64,000 nucleotides of DNA from Acidimicrobiales bacterium (GTDB taxonomy: Bacteria; Actinomycetota; Acidimicrobiia; Acidimicrobiales; Aldehydirespiratoraceae), in assembly GCA_029263175.1 (NCBI GenBank), contig JAJCXZ010000099.1, positions 1 through 64,000 on the forward strand. Direction: 5' to 3'. A model generated the notes under the pieces. The model searched no databases and was not told where the DNA came from. It saw only the letters and a program-made list of their open reading frames with translations. A program made the translations under genes and the position numbers. Position 1 is the stretch's first letter. Each line of letters opens with the position of its first letter. This document shows, in pieces, positions 1 to 8,860 of this stretch.

Positions 1-120
<120 letters not shown>

Positions 121-299
121 GATCTCCAGACCAGCCGAAGCTGATCCTTGAATCGGTTTGCTTGCTCCCCAATCACCACACTGCAAGCAGCGCGACGATC
201 GCGTGAGGAGCTTGCGATTTACGTTGAGCGTGACCATCACTGGCTAGCGATGGTCAACTTGTTGCCGCCCTCGGCCCGAAGGCTTCAGACGACGTTCGC

Positions 300-319
300 C
301 GTCGTACCGAAGTACGACG
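300..319 (-). ncRNA. UUCG tetraloop hairpin in the pre-16S leader
   Basis: On the minus strand an 8-bp perfect stem CGTCGTAC/GTACGACG closes a UUCG loop with the favoured C(UUCG)G closing pair. A second small C(UUCG)G hairpin lies just upstream in the transcript, near 270-286. Such hairpins are very stable and are common in rRNA leaders, where they can take part in folding or in the RNase III processing stem. The structure is seen directly; the role is inferred. Confidence 0.6.
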
Positions 320-426
320 ACTGGCTCGCCGGCCCGTTGGGGACCGGCATTACTATTTGACAGATAACGAATTAAGTCGCGAAACCTAAAACGCTACCCG
401 CACTCGCTTTTGCGTCCGTCTCTTCC

Positions 427-439
427 GTTTTCAAGGAGC
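427..439 (-). promoter_or_regulatory. boxA-like element in the rrn leader
   Basis: The minus strand reads GCTCCTTGAAAAC between the proposed rRNA promoter and 16S. It resembles the TGTTCCTTGAGAAC-type block found in the 16S leader of many actinobacteria, where a NusB/NusE-dependent antitermination site is expected. The resemblance is from memory of such leaders and was not measured. nusB itself is in this window at 56578-56994. Confidence 0.4.
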
Positions 440-505
440 AATCAGCACCGCAGTGCCGGGCACACTGACCGCGAGGCGGAAAGTTGGTGCCTGTTGCAAC
501 TCCTG

Positions 506-525
506 CGGATGCCTATTGGCATCCG
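506..525 (-). ncRNA. hairpin near the start of the rrn transcript
   Basis: A perfect 8-bp stem (CGGATGCC/GGCATCCG) with a four-base loop lies about 10 bases downstream of the start predicted from the promoter at 542-570. It has no U tract, so it is not a normal intrinsic terminator. A role in 5' end stability or leader folding is possible. Confidence 0.35.
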
Positions 526-541
526 ATTGGAGCGAATTGCT

Positions 542-570
542 ACGTTATCGTGACCACCAGGGAAGTTCAA
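542..570 (-). promoter_or_regulatory. probable rRNA operon promoter
   Basis: The minus strand has TTGAAC (570-565), a 17-base spacer and TAACGT (547-542). This is a sigma-70-like pair placed about 420 bases before 16S and downstream of tyrS. The predicted start is near 535. The -35 box is good and the -10 box is moderate. The rest of 121-697 holds only leader RNA structures and the end of the tyrS transcript; no credible gene is seen there. Confidence 0.5.
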
Positions 571-591
571 CCCTGATGCTCGAGATTTTCT

Positions 592-609
592 CCGAACAAG
601 ATTGTTCGG
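592..609 (-). terminator. possible terminator hairpin after tyrS
   Basis: An inverted repeat CCGAACAA/TTGTTCGG with almost no loop lies about 90 bases after the tyrS stop codon and just upstream of the proposed rRNA promoter. On the minus strand it is followed by AGAAAATC rather than a run of T. It could help end tyrS transcription, but the evidence is only the symmetry and the position. Confidence 0.3.
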
Positions 610-697
610 CGGTGCAGCCCCGACGAAGTTAGCGCTCCACCACCCGAGTCCCACCCGATCGGCGGGATATTCTTCGATTTCGGGCAGGTTTCTCGAC

Positions 698-1966
698 TCA
701 GCCGCCGACCACCGCAAGATGACGCTGCTTCTTGCCCCGTTGGACAAGCGCGAATCTCTCGCCGACGAACGCGAATCCATCGGCCGTGGACTCGATTCGA
801 TCTCCGTTGACACGGATTCCACCCTGCTGGATCGTGCGACGGGCGTCTCCTTTGGAGCTACAGACCCCGGTGGCGACCAGGAGGTCCACCACGGCCTCCT
901 CACCCGAGGCCAGCGCGGCGTGCACCGACGTCTCGGCCACCACACCACGAAGGGCCTCGAGGCCGTCGGCGTCGAGAACTCCCCCGCCGAACAACGCCCG
1001 CGCCGCCAGCGTTGCCTTTCGGACCTCGTCGGATCCGTGGATCAGCTCTGTCACCGCATCAGCGAGCGCCGACTGGGCAACTCGTTGCTCCGGTGTCTCG
1101 TTGTGCGCGGCCATGATCGCGGCCACTTCGTCGACCGGGAGCAGCGTGAGCTGGAGCAAGAAGCGCTCGACGTCGCGATCATCAGTGCGCAGGAAGTACT
1201 GATGAAACTCGTACGGCAGGGTCTGGTCACGGTCGAGCCACAACGCCCCGTCCGTCGATTTTCCGAATTTCGTACCGTCGGCCTTGGTGATGAGGGGCCA
1301 TGACAGGCCATGGACATGGGCGCTTTCGCGTCGTCGAATCAAATCGATCCCAGCCGTGATGTTGCCCCACTGGTCCGAACCGCCGATCTGCATGTCGCAG
1401 TTCAGGTGCGTGTGAAGCCACCAGTAGTCGAAGGCCTGGAGGAGTTGATAGCTGAATTCCGTGAACGAGATGCCGTGCTCGCTGTCCATCCGGCTGCGAA
1501 CGGAATCCTTTGCAACCATCTGGTTCACGGTGGCGTGTTTGCCGACATCGCGGAGAAACTCCAGAACGGTGACGCCCTTCGTCCAATCGAAGTTGTTGAC
1601 GAGCTCGACGGAGTTGTCGCCGCCGACGTTGAGCAATCGCTCGACCTGGGCCTGGATTCCTGCCACGTTGTGCGCAAGCGCATCGGCGTCGAGCAGGTTG
1701 CGTTCCTCGGAACGGCCGCCTGGGTCTCCGACCATGCCTGTGGAGCCACCGACGAGGGCGACGGGCCGATGACCGTGATCCTGGAACCGGCGCAGCACCA
1801 GGATACCGATGAGATTTCCGAGATGCAGGCTCGACGCCGACGGATCGATCCCGTGATAGAGCGTGATCGGACCTTCATCGAGACGAGCCCGTAGGGCGAC
1901 CTCGTCGGTGGTGTCGTGAATCAATCCGCGGGCGCGGAGATCGTCGATGATGGCAGCACCGGTCAT
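698..1966 (-). CDS. tyrS: tyrosine--tRNA ligase
   Basis: Charges tRNA-Tyr with tyrosine in the cytoplasm. The 422-residue product is the normal length for bacterial TyrRS. The class I signature appears as HLGN at about residues 48-51, after YHGIDPSASSLHLG. The second signature is KFGKS, in the TKADGTKFGKS block. The last 65 residues form an S4 RNA-binding domain (SSKGDARRTIQQGGIRVNG). I chose the ATG at 1966 because it begins MTGAAIIDDLRARG, the usual TyrRS start; the frame stays open further upstream but would run into the divergent penicillin-binding protein gene. A TATCGT box seven bases before the ATG may give a leaderless mRNA. Confidence 0.96.
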   Translation of the reverse strand: MTGAAIIDDLRARGLIHDTTDEVALRARLDEGPITLYHGIDPSASSLHLGNLIGILVLRRFQDHGHRPVALVGGSTGMVGDPGGRSEERNLLDADALAHNVAGIQAQVERLLNVGGDNSVELVNNFDWTKGVTVLEFLRDVGKHATVNQMVAKDSVRSRMDSEHGISFTEFSYQLLQAFDYWWLHTHLNCDMQIGGSDQWGNITAGIDLIRRRESAHVHGLSWPLITKADGTKFGKSTDGALWLDRDQTLPYEFHQYFLRTDDRDVERFLLQLTLLPVDEVAAIMAAHNETPEQRVAQSALADAVTELIHGSDEVRKATLAARALFGGGVLDADGLEALRGVVAETSVHAALASGEEAVVDLLVATGVCSSKGDARRTIQQGGIRVNGDRIESTADGFAFVGERFALVQRGKKQRHLAVVGG

Positions 1967-2026
1967 GCGCACAACGATATGCGGGGGTGCCGAGGTTCGG
2001 GGCGCAATTCCCGTCAGAATGGCGGC

Positions 2027-4495
2027 ATGCGTCGTTTCCGTCGTCCCCTCGTCGCGCTCCTGGTCGCGCTCCTCGTGGCCACTGCGTGCTCGGTGGAGAC
2101 CAAAGACTTCGACACTTTGTTCGGTGAGGACTTCTCCGTGGGCGAACTCGAGACGGCTCAGTCGTCTCGGGTGTTCGACCGCAATGGTGTGCTCATAACC
2201 GAGCTGCGAGGCGAGCAGAACCGACGTGACATCACGTTCGAGCAGATCCCCGAGCTCGTGTACAACGCGGTGGTCGCCATCGAAGACGAGCGCTTCTGGG
2301 ACCACGCCGGGGTCGACCTCAAGGCCATCCTTCGTGCCGCCCGATCAAACGTGGGCGCCGGCGGCGTGAGCCAGGGTGGCTCCACCATCACCCAACAGTA
2401 CGTGGGCAACGTCTTTCTCGACCGCTCCGAGCAGACCGCCGGCCGAAAGATCGAGGAGATCTTCATGGCCCGCCGCTTCGAGCAGCGCTACACGAAAGAG
2501 TTCATTCTCGAGCGCTATCTCAACTGGGTCTACTTCGGCAACGGCGCATACGGCGTCGAGGCTGCCGCCCGCGAGTACTTCGGGCCGCCGCAATGTGCGC
2601 GCCAGACCTCGGCCGCCGATGAAGACGACCGCGAGTGCCTCAAGGTCGATGAGCTCACTGTCGTGGAGGCTGCCACGATCGCCGGCCTCATCCAGGCACC
2701 CTCGCGGTTCAACCCGCACACCAACTACGACGCCGCTCGCGATCGCCGAGATCTCGTGCTCCTGCGGATGTACGCCAACGAATACATCACTGAGGAGGAG
2801 TACGACGCCGGCCTGCTCGAGCCGATCGACCTCGTCGAGAACGTGAACATCCTCGAAGAGGAGTACCCGGCCGCCCACTTCGTGGAGGACGTGAAGCAGT
2901 GGTTCCTCGGTAACCCGGCGTTCGGAGCGACCCGCGAAGAGCGCACCCGTCTGCTCTTCGAAGGCGGTCTCGACATCTACACCACCATCGATCTCGAACT
3001 CCAAGCCGAGGCTGAAGCGGGGGTCGAACGGATACTGCCCCAATACCGTGAGGACGGCACACCGAACCCTGACGCCGCCGCAGTCATCATGGGCACCACC
3101 GCCGAGGACGACGGCCACATCCTCGCCATGGTCGGTGGGCGGGATTTCTTCGGCGGTGACGACGACGCCAAATTCAACCTCTCGAGTGGCTCGGGCCGAC
3201 AGGCCGGGTCATCGATGAAGCCGATCGCTCTCGCCGCCGCATTGTCGCTCGGCTTACCGATCACCAGGGTGTATGACGCCACCAGCCCGCTCGTGGTGGA
3301 AAAGGTTTGTGGTCCGAAGTGGACCGTTCGCGGTGGCACCGATGGCGACAGCACGATCGCCGCCGGCACCACATACTCCCGCAACACGGTCTATGCCCAG
3401 GTCATGATCGACATCGGCCCGGCTCGCTTTGTGCAGATGGCCGAGGATCTCGGCATCGGCGAGGACCGAATCCAGCCGGTTTGCGCGGCTGTGCTCGGCA
3501 CAGAGAACGTGAACATGGTGGAGATGGCCACGGTCTACTCGACGTTCTCGCGCCAGGGCACTCGCGTCGACCCGGTCTACGTCACCCGCATCATCAACAA
3601 CGACGGCACCCCGCTGTACGAGGACGTGCTCGAGAGCTCCAGCGTCCTGAACGCCACCGTGGCGGCCCAGATCAGTTGGGTGCTCAGCACCGTCGTCAGT
3701 TACGGCACGGGTACACGAGCTGCTCTCGACGACTATCCGGCGGGCGGGAAGACCGGCACCACCCAGAACAACGCCGACGCCACATTCGCGGGCTTCACGG
3801 CGCAGCGCGCCACCGCAGTCTGGGTCGGCTACCCGCAAGAACAGCGACCCATGCTGACCGAGTTCCACGGCGGGAAGGTCCAGGGCGGCACCTTTCCTGC
3901 GCTGATCTGGCACGAGCTCATGACCGCCGCGATGCAGGGCCTACCGGTCGTCGAGTTCCCGACTCCTCCTGGCAGCTCCACCACCACCACGCTGCCCGAG
4001 ATTCCCGAGACTGCCACCGTCCCGGATCTGATCGGACGCCGGCTGGACGAGGAAACCCTGCTGCTCCTCGAAGAAGGCGTGTTCACGATCGAAGGCATCG
4101 ACGTCGAAACCTGGGAGCACGAGCCAGGCACGATCTTCTTCCAGTCGCCCGCACCGAACTCGGTGGTCCCGGGCGGCAGCCCCATCATCGTCGAAGTGGC
4201 GATAGAGCCCGAACTCTTCCCGATCCCCAGCGTCATCGGCCTCACCGAGGCCGAGGCCAAGGGAGTAATCGCGGCAGCCGGCTTCGGTATCGCCGTCGAG
4301 CTCCAAACCAACCCCGACGGCGGGGACAGTCCGGTGATCGGTGCGGTTTGGTCGCAGAGTCCGGCCGCAGACAGCGAGGGTGACCAGCTCACCATCGTGA
4401 CGATCTTCGTAGAGCCCGAGCCGCCGCCGCCGACAACAACCACGTCCACCACGACAACGACAACGACGACAACCGAGGCCCCGCCGGATGAGTAG
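2027..4495 (+). CDS. bifunctional penicillin-binding protein with PASTA domains
   Basis: Class A PBP that polymerises and cross-links peptidoglycan on the outer face of the membrane. A hydrophobic N-terminal segment (residues 6-20) ends in ATAC, so it may be a signal anchor or a lipobox. The glycosyltransferase 51 domain carries EDERFW at about residue 87 and QGGSTITQQ. The transpeptidase domain has SSMK at about 395, SRN as the SxN motif and KTGTT at about 574. Two PASTA domains follow (about 660-725 and 728-800), then a Thr-rich tail. The ATG at 2027 is chosen because it gives the positively charged signal start MRRFRRP; an upstream ATG in frame lies inside tyrS. Divergent from tyrS and overlapping the next gene by 8 bases. 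Confidence 0.93.
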   Translation: MRRFRRPLVALLVALLVATACSVETKDFDTLFGEDFSVGELETAQSSRVFDRNGVLITELRGEQNRRDITFEQIPELVYNAVVAIEDERFWDHAGVDLKAILRAARSNVGAGGVSQGGSTITQQYVGNVFLDRSEQTAGRKIEEIFMARRFEQRYTKEFILERYLNWVYFGNGAYGVEAAAREYFGPPQCARQTSAADEDDRECLKVDELTVVEAATIAGLIQAPSRFNPHTNYDAARDRRDLVLLRMYANEYITEEEYDAGLLEPIDLVENVNILEEEYPAAHFVEDVKQWFLGNPAFGATREERTRLLFEGGLDIYTTIDLELQAEAEAGVERILPQYREDGTPNPDAAAVIMGTTAEDDGHILAMVGGRDFFGGDDDAKFNLSSGSGRQAGSSMKPIALAAALSLGLPITRVYDATSPLVVEKVCGPKWTVRGGTDGDSTIAAGTTYSRNTVYAQVMIDIGPARFVQMAEDLGIGEDRIQPVCAAVLGTENVNMVEMATVYSTFSRQGTRVDPVYVTRIINNDGTPLYEDVLESSSVLNATVAAQISWVLSTVVSYGTGTRAALDDYPAGGKTGTTQNNADATFAGFTAQRATAVWVGYPQEQRPMLTEFHGGKVQGGTFPALIWHELMTAAMQGLPVVEFPTPPGSSTTTTLPEIPETATVPDLIGRRLDEETLLLLEEGVFTIEGIDVETWEHEPGTIFFQSPAPNSVVPGGSPIIVEVAIEPELFPIPSVIGLTEAEAKGVIAAAGFGIAVELQTNPDGGDSPVIGAVWSQSPAADSEGDQLTIVTIFVEPEPPPPTTTTSTTTTTTTTTEAPPDE

Positions 4496-5018
4496 GCCCT
4501 ACTGGTCAGTGGGCCGACTCTCGCTCGGTCTCCTCGTCATCATCATGGTGGTGTTCTGGGGGTGGATCTATCTGTTCGCATCGCGTGAAAATGTCGATCG
4601 CTTCTCGGATCGTGCTTTCTCTGAGGCGGCCGAGCCCATGTGCGCGGCCATCCAGGCCGAGATTGACGGTCTGCCCGGTGGACATACCGCCACATCGCCT
4701 CAGGAGCGTGCGGTCCATGTGCGCACGGCGACGGACTTGACCATCACCATGGTGGCCGAACTGCGAGCCCTGATGCCGCTGGTGGCCGAAGAGGAAGACC
4801 GAGCCCGACTCGAGAGATGGTTCGAGGACTGGGATGCATACATCGTCGACCGCGAAGCCCACGTCGTGCGGCTGACCGAGGCCACCGACGAGACGCCACG
4901 CAACGAACTGGCGTTCCTCGTCTCCGAGCGCGTTTCGGGAGGGTTCTACACACTCCGGATGGATGGACTCGCCAACGTCAACGACATGGCGTCGTGCCAT
5001 GTCCCGGGCGATATCTAG
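4488..5018 (+). CDS. small single-pass membrane protein, unknown function
   Basis: Product of 176 residues. Residues 10-31 form one strongly hydrophobic segment preceded by few charges, so the protein is likely anchored with its C-terminal 145 residues outside. That part is acidic and helical, with MCAAIQAEIDGLP and EEEDRARLERWFEDWD stretches, and has only two cysteines. The ATG overlaps the end of the PBP gene by 8 bases, so the two are translationally coupled and it may be an accessory of the PBP; that is inference from position only. I do not recognise the family. Its stop codon touches the stop codon of the convergent NUDIX gene. Confidence 0.75.
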   Translation: MSRPYWSVGRLSLGLLVIIMVVFWGWIYLFASRENVDRFSDRAFSEAAEPMCAAIQAEIDGLPGGHTATSPQERAVHVRTATDLTITMVAELRALMPLVAEEEDRARLERWFEDWDAYIVDREAHVVRLTEATDETPRNELAFLVSERVSGGFYTLRMDGLANVNDMASCHVPGDI

Positions 5019-5615
5019 TCAGCCGACCAACCGGCTGGCGAGGCGCAAGCCGTTCGCCGCAAGCCGCTGGAGTCCGACGTCGGCGCCCAGATCGGCCAGC
5101 TCGCTCGGCCGGACCCAGCGCTGGGCCTCCGACTCGTGGTTGGCGTCGATCTCCGCGCCATCAGGAGCGAGCACGACAAATCGCACGTCGTGATGGAAGT
5201 GTGCGTCCTCCTTGGGTGGGTGCACCTCGTGGATATCGAGATCGACGGCCACCGGCCAGACTCGCAGCCCGATGATGCCCGTTTCCTCAGTGGCTTCGCG
5301 CAGCGCCACGGCCGGAAGGTTGGCGTCGCCATCGGCGTGCCCACCGGGCTGCACCCAGATCTGCAGCTTCGAGTGGAAGAGCACGAGCGTGCGCTCCAGA
5401 TCAGCGTGCACGACCAACGAGCTGCCGGTGAGATGACCAGGGCGTTCCGTCCGATCGAGCGGGAATGGCCGCGCCGCGATGAGCGCCCGCATGCGTTCGC
5501 GCTCCCCGCGAAGCTCGGGGTTGTCGACCGGAGCGATCACCGCCCAGGCGTCGCCGACGCGCCTCGACGCCGCAAGGCGTGGAGAATCCGCGGTAAGGAG
5601 CTCGGGGGCAAGCAT
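5019..5615 (-). CDS. NUDIX hydrolase
   Basis: Likely cleaves a nucleoside diphosphate linked to another group; the substrate cannot be read from sequence. The NUDIX box is at residues 91-114 (GGHADGDANLPAVALREATEETGI would exceed the family pattern only at the first Glu). The REATEETGI half is intact and supplies the metal-binding glutamates, while the Glu expected seven residues before REx is Ala, as in the GGHADGD subfamily. The N-terminal 60 residues contain ERERMRALIAA, a helical lead seen in many actinobacterial members. It follows the glycosylase gene with a 37-base gap and ends directly against the convergent gene. It may be the last gene of the arginine operon transcript. Confidence 0.88.
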   Translation of the reverse strand: MLAPELLTADSPRLAASRRVGDAWAVIAPVDNPELRGERERMRALIAARPFPLDRTERPGHLTGSSLVVHADLERTLVLFHSKLQIWVQPGGHADGDANLPAVALREATEETGIIGLRVWPVAVDLDIHEVHPPKEDAHFHHDVRFVVLAPDGAEIDANHESEAQRWVRPSELADLGADVGLQRLAANGLRLASRLVG

Positions 5616-5652
5616 GGGGCGACCGTAGGCCGTTCAGAACACCAGCGAGAAC

Positions 5653-6237
5653 TTAGAGACGAGGGCGGCTGACGTCCTTGACGCCCGGGACCGCCCACCG
5701 CCACGGCAGATCAACGCCTCGCGACAACCCGACCCTTGCTCCCTGTGCGGGCCGACTCGGGGGCGGGGTTCCGTCATCTCGGATAGAGACGCCGAAGGCA
5801 GACGCCGCCAGGTCGAGGCCGTTGTATTCGCCATCGATCCCGAGGGCCTGGCAGAGCTTGGCGGGACCCGAGCACAAGTCGTGGGGTCGGTTGGCCTTCA
5901 CCCTGCGCTCGTACATGCCATCGATGCCGGTCAGCGGCGTTGCGGCCCTGAGAAGGACCGCTCCGGCCGTTCCCTGGTGCTCAGCGACCACATTCGCGCA
6001 CCAATGCATGCCGTAGGTGAAATACACGTAGAGGTGGCCGGCCCGGCCGAACATCACTTCCGTACGCGGAGTCGGCCCGCGATACGCGTGGCTGCCCGGG
6101 TCATCGGTGCCGCAATACGCCTCGACTTCCACGAGGCGCGCCGAACCGACCGGCGTGACGATCACCTTGTTGAGCAGATCCGGCGCAAGCTCGATCGGGG
6201 AACGAGCAAAGAATCGGCGCCCGAGCCGGCGACTCAT
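5653..6237 (-). CDS. mpg: DNA-3-methyladenine glycosylase (AAG/MPG family)
   Basis: Base-excision repair enzyme that removes alkylated purines. The 194-residue protein has the family layout: FFARSPIELAPDLLNK at the N-terminus, catalytic Glu in LVEVEAYCGTDDPGSHAYRG (about residue 38), then YFTYGMHWCANVV and CSGPAKLCQALGI. Length matches bacterial members. Its ATG overlaps the argH stop codon (ATGA), so a repair gene is coupled to the end of the arginine operon; this argH-mpg order is also seen in other actinobacteria. The C-terminal VDLPWRWAVPG block is the normal family ending, so the gene is complete. Confidence 0.94.
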   Translation of the reverse strand: MSRRLGRRFFARSPIELAPDLLNKVIVTPVGSARLVEVEAYCGTDDPGSHAYRGPTPRTEVMFGRAGHLYVYFTYGMHWCANVVAEHQGTAGAVLLRAATPLTGIDGMYERRVKANRPHDLCSGPAKLCQALGIDGEYNGLDLAASAFGVSIRDDGTPPPSRPAQGARVGLSRGVDLPWRWAVPGVKDVSRPRL

Positions 6238-7595
6238 CCGTCGAGGCGAGCGCGGAACCGTTCGATCTGATCAACAACGGCAGCTGGCGATCCGCCGCCA
6301 CGTGTGGTCCGGCGAGTGACCGAAACGCCGGGCTCGAGAAGGGCTGCGGCCTCAGGGCCCAGCTGGGTGTCAGCGGCCACGAGGTCGCTCAGCGAGCCTT
6401 CGCCGGCCAACGCCCTGCGGACCTTCTCCCCCACCACGGCGTGTGCGTCGCGGAACGGCATACCCTGCGCCACCAGCCATTCGGCGAGGTCCGTGGCCGC
6501 CGCATACGGCGACGACGCCGCCTCGGCCATGCGGTCGGTTCGGTAGGTGATCGTCGAGATCATGCCGTCGAGAGCGAGCAGCGTGAGACGCACCGTGTCG
6601 ACAGCATCGAACAGCGGCTCCTTGTCCTCCTGCATGTCCTTGTTGTACGTGAGGGGCAGACCCTTCAACGTCGTGAGGAAGCCGGTGAGATGACCGATCA
6701 AGCGGCCGGCTTTGCCCCGGGCGAGTTCGGCGATATCGGGGTTCTTCTTCTGCGGCATCATCGAGGAGCCGGTGGAGAAGGCATCATCGAGTTCGACGAA
6801 CGCGAACTCCGACGATGCCCACAGGATCAGCTCTTCACCGATGCGGCTGAGATGTACGCCGAGCAATGCGAGCGAGAAGAGCGTTTCGGCGACGAAGTCG
6901 CGGTCGCTGACACCATCGAGACTGTTCTCGAAGACCCCGGCGAATCCCAAGTACTCGGCTGTCTTCTCCGGGTCGAGCGGCAGCGACGACCCGGCGAGAG
7001 CACCGGCGCCGAGCGCCGACACATCGACACGGCGTCGAGCGTCGGCCAAACGATCCACGTCACGAGCGAGCGCCCAGCCGTGGGCGAGCAGGTGATGCGA
7101 CAACGCAACCGGCTGCGCCTGTTGCAGATGCGTATAGCCCGGCAGGTAGGCATCGCCGGCGGCCTCCGCTGACGCCAACAGAGTGCGCTGGACGCGAACG
7201 ATCAGCTCCACGACCTCGTCGATGGCTCCTCGAGTCCAGAGGCGCACGTCGGTTGCGACCTGATCGTTGCGGCTACGGCCGGTGTGCATCTTCGCCCCGG
7301 CCGGTTCGAGCTCGGTGACCCGACGCTCGACCGCGGTGTGAATGTCCTCGTCGTTGACCGCGTACTCGAAGGTCTCGTTCGCGATTTCGTGCTCCACTGC
7401 GCCGAGTGCCGCGACGATGCTGTCACGCTCTGCCTCGGTGAGCAGGCCGACATCGCACAACATGCGGACGTGAGCGCGGGATCCGTCGATGTCCTCGCGG
7501 AACATGCGGCGGTCGAAGGGGAGCGAGTCGTTGAGGGCTTGGAGAGCCTCCGACGGCCCACCCTCGAACCGACCGTGCCAAAGCGTGGAGCTCAT
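6234..7595 (-). CDS. argH: argininosuccinate lyase
   Basis: Last step of arginine synthesis: argininosuccinate to arginine plus fumarate. The 453-residue product starts LWHGRFEGGPSE and carries the fumarase/lyase superfamily signature GSSMMPQKKNPDIAE at about residue 275, including the catalytic Ser. HTGRSRNDQVATD and GYTHLQQAQPV are also present. Length is standard. It follows argG by two bases and overlaps mpg by four, so it is part of the same long transcript as argC-argG. Confidence 0.97.
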   Translation of the reverse strand: MSSTLWHGRFEGGPSEALQALNDSLPFDRRMFREDIDGSRAHVRMLCDVGLLTEAERDSIVAALGAVEHEIANETFEYAVNDEDIHTAVERRVTELEPAGAKMHTGRSRNDQVATDVRLWTRGAIDEVVELIVRVQRTLLASAEAAGDAYLPGYTHLQQAQPVALSHHLLAHGWALARDVDRLADARRRVDVSALGAGALAGSSLPLDPEKTAEYLGFAGVFENSLDGVSDRDFVAETLFSLALLGVHLSRIGEELILWASSEFAFVELDDAFSTGSSMMPQKKNPDIAELARGKAGRLIGHLTGFLTTLKGLPLTYNKDMQEDKEPLFDAVDTVRLTLLALDGMISTITYRTDRMAEAASSPYAAATDLAEWLVAQGMPFRDAHAVVGEKVRRALAGEGSLSDLVAADTQLGPEAAALLEPGVSVTRRTTRGGGSPAAVVDQIERFRARLDG

Positions 7596-7597
7596 GG

Positions 7598-8800
7598 TCA
7601 GCCCCGCTTGCGAGCGAGGTTGCGCAGCCGCAGCGCGTTGAGCTTGATGAAGCCCTCGGCATCAGCCTGGTTGTAGGCGCCGTGGTCCTCTTCGAAGGTG
7701 GCGATCTTCTCGTCGAACAGCGAGTCGTCGCTCTTGCGGCCGGCGATGTCGACATTGCCCTTGTAGAGGCGCACCCGCACGACACCGTTCACGAACTGCT
7801 GGCTGTGATCGATGGCGACCTGGAGCATTTCGCGCTCCGGGCTCCACCAGAAACCGTTGTAGATCAGCTCGGCGTACTTCGGCATCAGCGAGTCCTTGAG
7901 ATGCGCCACCTCGCGATCAAGAGTGATCGACTCGATGGCACGGTGACCACGGAGCATGATCGTGCCGCCGGGCGTCTCGTACGCGCCGCGGCTCTTCATC
8001 CCGACGAACCGGTTCTCGACGATGTCGAGACGACCGATACCGTTGGCGCCACCGACTCGGTTGAGTTCGGTGAGCACCTCGGCCGGTGACATCGGCTTGC
8101 CGTCGATGGCGACGATGTCGCCGCATTCATAGGTGAGATCGAGGTAGGTGGCCTCGTTGGGTGCCATCTCCGGGCTCACCGACCAGCGCCACATTTCCGA
8201 CGGCGGCTCGGTGAACGGGTCCTCGAGCGGCCCACCTTCGAACGAGATGTGCAACAGGTTGGCATCCATCGAGAACGGCGACTTCTTGCCTCGCTTCATC
8301 TCGATCGGGATGTCGTGCTCGGCGGCGTACGCCATCAGTGACTCGCGCGAGCCGAGGTCCCACTCACGCCATGGAGCGATCACCCTGATGTCGGGCGCCA
8401 GGGCGTAGGCGCCGAGTTCGAAGCGCACCTGATCGTTGCCCTTGCCGGTGGCGCCGTGGCTGATGGCATCGGCGCCGTGTTCTTCAGCGATCTCGACGAG
8501 GCGCTTGGCGATCAGGGGACGGGCGATCGAGGTGCCGAGCAGGTACTCGCCCTCATAGATCGTGTTGGCGCGAAACATCGGGTAGACGAAGTCGCGGACG
8601 AACTCCTCGCGCACATCCTCGATGTGGATGTCGCGTTCGGGCACTCCCATCTGCAGCGCCTTGGCGCGCGCCGGTTCGACCTCTTCGCCCTGGCCGAGAT
8701 CGGCGGTGAACGTGATGACCTCGGCGTCGTACGTCTTCTGCAACCATCGAAGAATGATGGAGGTATCGAGACCGCCCGAGTACGCGAGTACGACCTTCAT
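7598..8800 (-). CDS. argG: argininosuccinate synthase
   Basis: Joins citrulline and aspartate using ATP. The PP-loop AYSGGLDTS is at residues 6-14, [13 protein letters not shown] follows at about 35, and [10 protein letters not shown] lies at about 120. The 400-residue length is normal for the short bacterial form. The ATG overlaps the stop codon of a 16-codon upstream ORF (ATGA), and a Shine-Dalgarno-like AAGGGA lies nine bases before it, inside that leader ORF. It sits between argR and argH, as in other actinobacterial arg operons. Confidence 0.97.
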   Translation of the reverse strand: MKVVLAYSGGLDTSIILRWLQKTYDAEVITFTADLGQGEEVEPARAKALQMGVPERDIHIEDVREEFVRDFVYPMFRANTIYEGEYLLGTSIARPLIAKRLVEIAEEHGADAISHGATGKGNDQVRFELGAYALAPDIRVIAPWREWDLGSRESLMAYAAEHDIPIEMKRGKKSPFSMDANLLHISFEGGPLEDPFTEPPSEMWRWSVSPEMAPNEATYLDLTYECGDIVAIDGKPMSPAEVLTELNRVGGANGIGRLDIVENRFVGMKSRGAYETPGGTIMLRGHRAIESITLDREVAHLKDSLMPKYAELIYNGFWWSPEREMLQVAIDHSQQFVNGVVRVRLYKGNVDIAGRKSDDSLFDEKIATFEEDHGAYNQADAEGFIKLNALRLRNLARKRG

Positions 8801-8847
8801 TTCAGCTTTTCCCTTCGGGGCATTTTCAGAACTTCGCTTCGGGGCAT
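8797..8847 (-). CDS. argG leader ORF (16 codons, tandem duplicate)
   Basis: A short frame between argR and argG reads [16 protein letters not shown] and stops at TGA, which overlaps the argG ATG as ATGA. A GAAGGA ribosome-binding site lies nine bases before its ATG. The sequence is an imperfect 24-base tandem duplication of the argG start region: CTTCGGGGCATTT occurs at 8813-8825 and 8837-8849 on the plus strand. Three of the sixteen codons are Arg. It could be a coupling mini-gene or an arginine-sensing leader peptide, or only a neutral duplication. No terminator hairpin is visible beside it. Translation is inferred. Confidence 0.45.
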   Translation of the reverse strand: MPRSEVLKMPRREKLK

Positions 8848-8849
8848 TT
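8813..8849. repeat. two 13-base direct repeats before argG
   Basis: CTTCGGGGCATTT occurs twice on the plus strand with a 24-base period (8813-8825, 8837-8849). On the minus strand each copy holds an ATG and the CCCCGAAG sequence, and the flanking bases (GAAGGGAAAAGCTG and GAAGCGAAGTTCTG) are also similar. The repeat unit therefore covers a ribosome-binding site plus start codon. Confidence 0.85.
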
Positions 8850-8860
8850 CACGTGTTCCT

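Noticed and set aside
148-360. Plus-strand frame of 70 codons next to the 16S gene
   Set aside because: It is antisense to the pre-16S leader, covers the UUCG hairpins and has no recognisable domain or ribosome-binding site.
1967-2305. Upstream extension of tyrS
   Set aside because: This part is the complement of the PBP gene start and has no TyrRS-like sequence; the standard TyrRS N-terminus begins at 1966.
2345-3118. Minus-strand open frames inside the PBP gene
   Set aside because: The plus-strand gene has all catalytic PBP motifs; the antisense frames have none.
8797-8860. Classical arginine attenuator with terminator before argG
   Set aside because: No hairpin with a U tract is seen in the 60-base spacer, so a terminator-type attenuator is not supported; only the leader ORF is reported.
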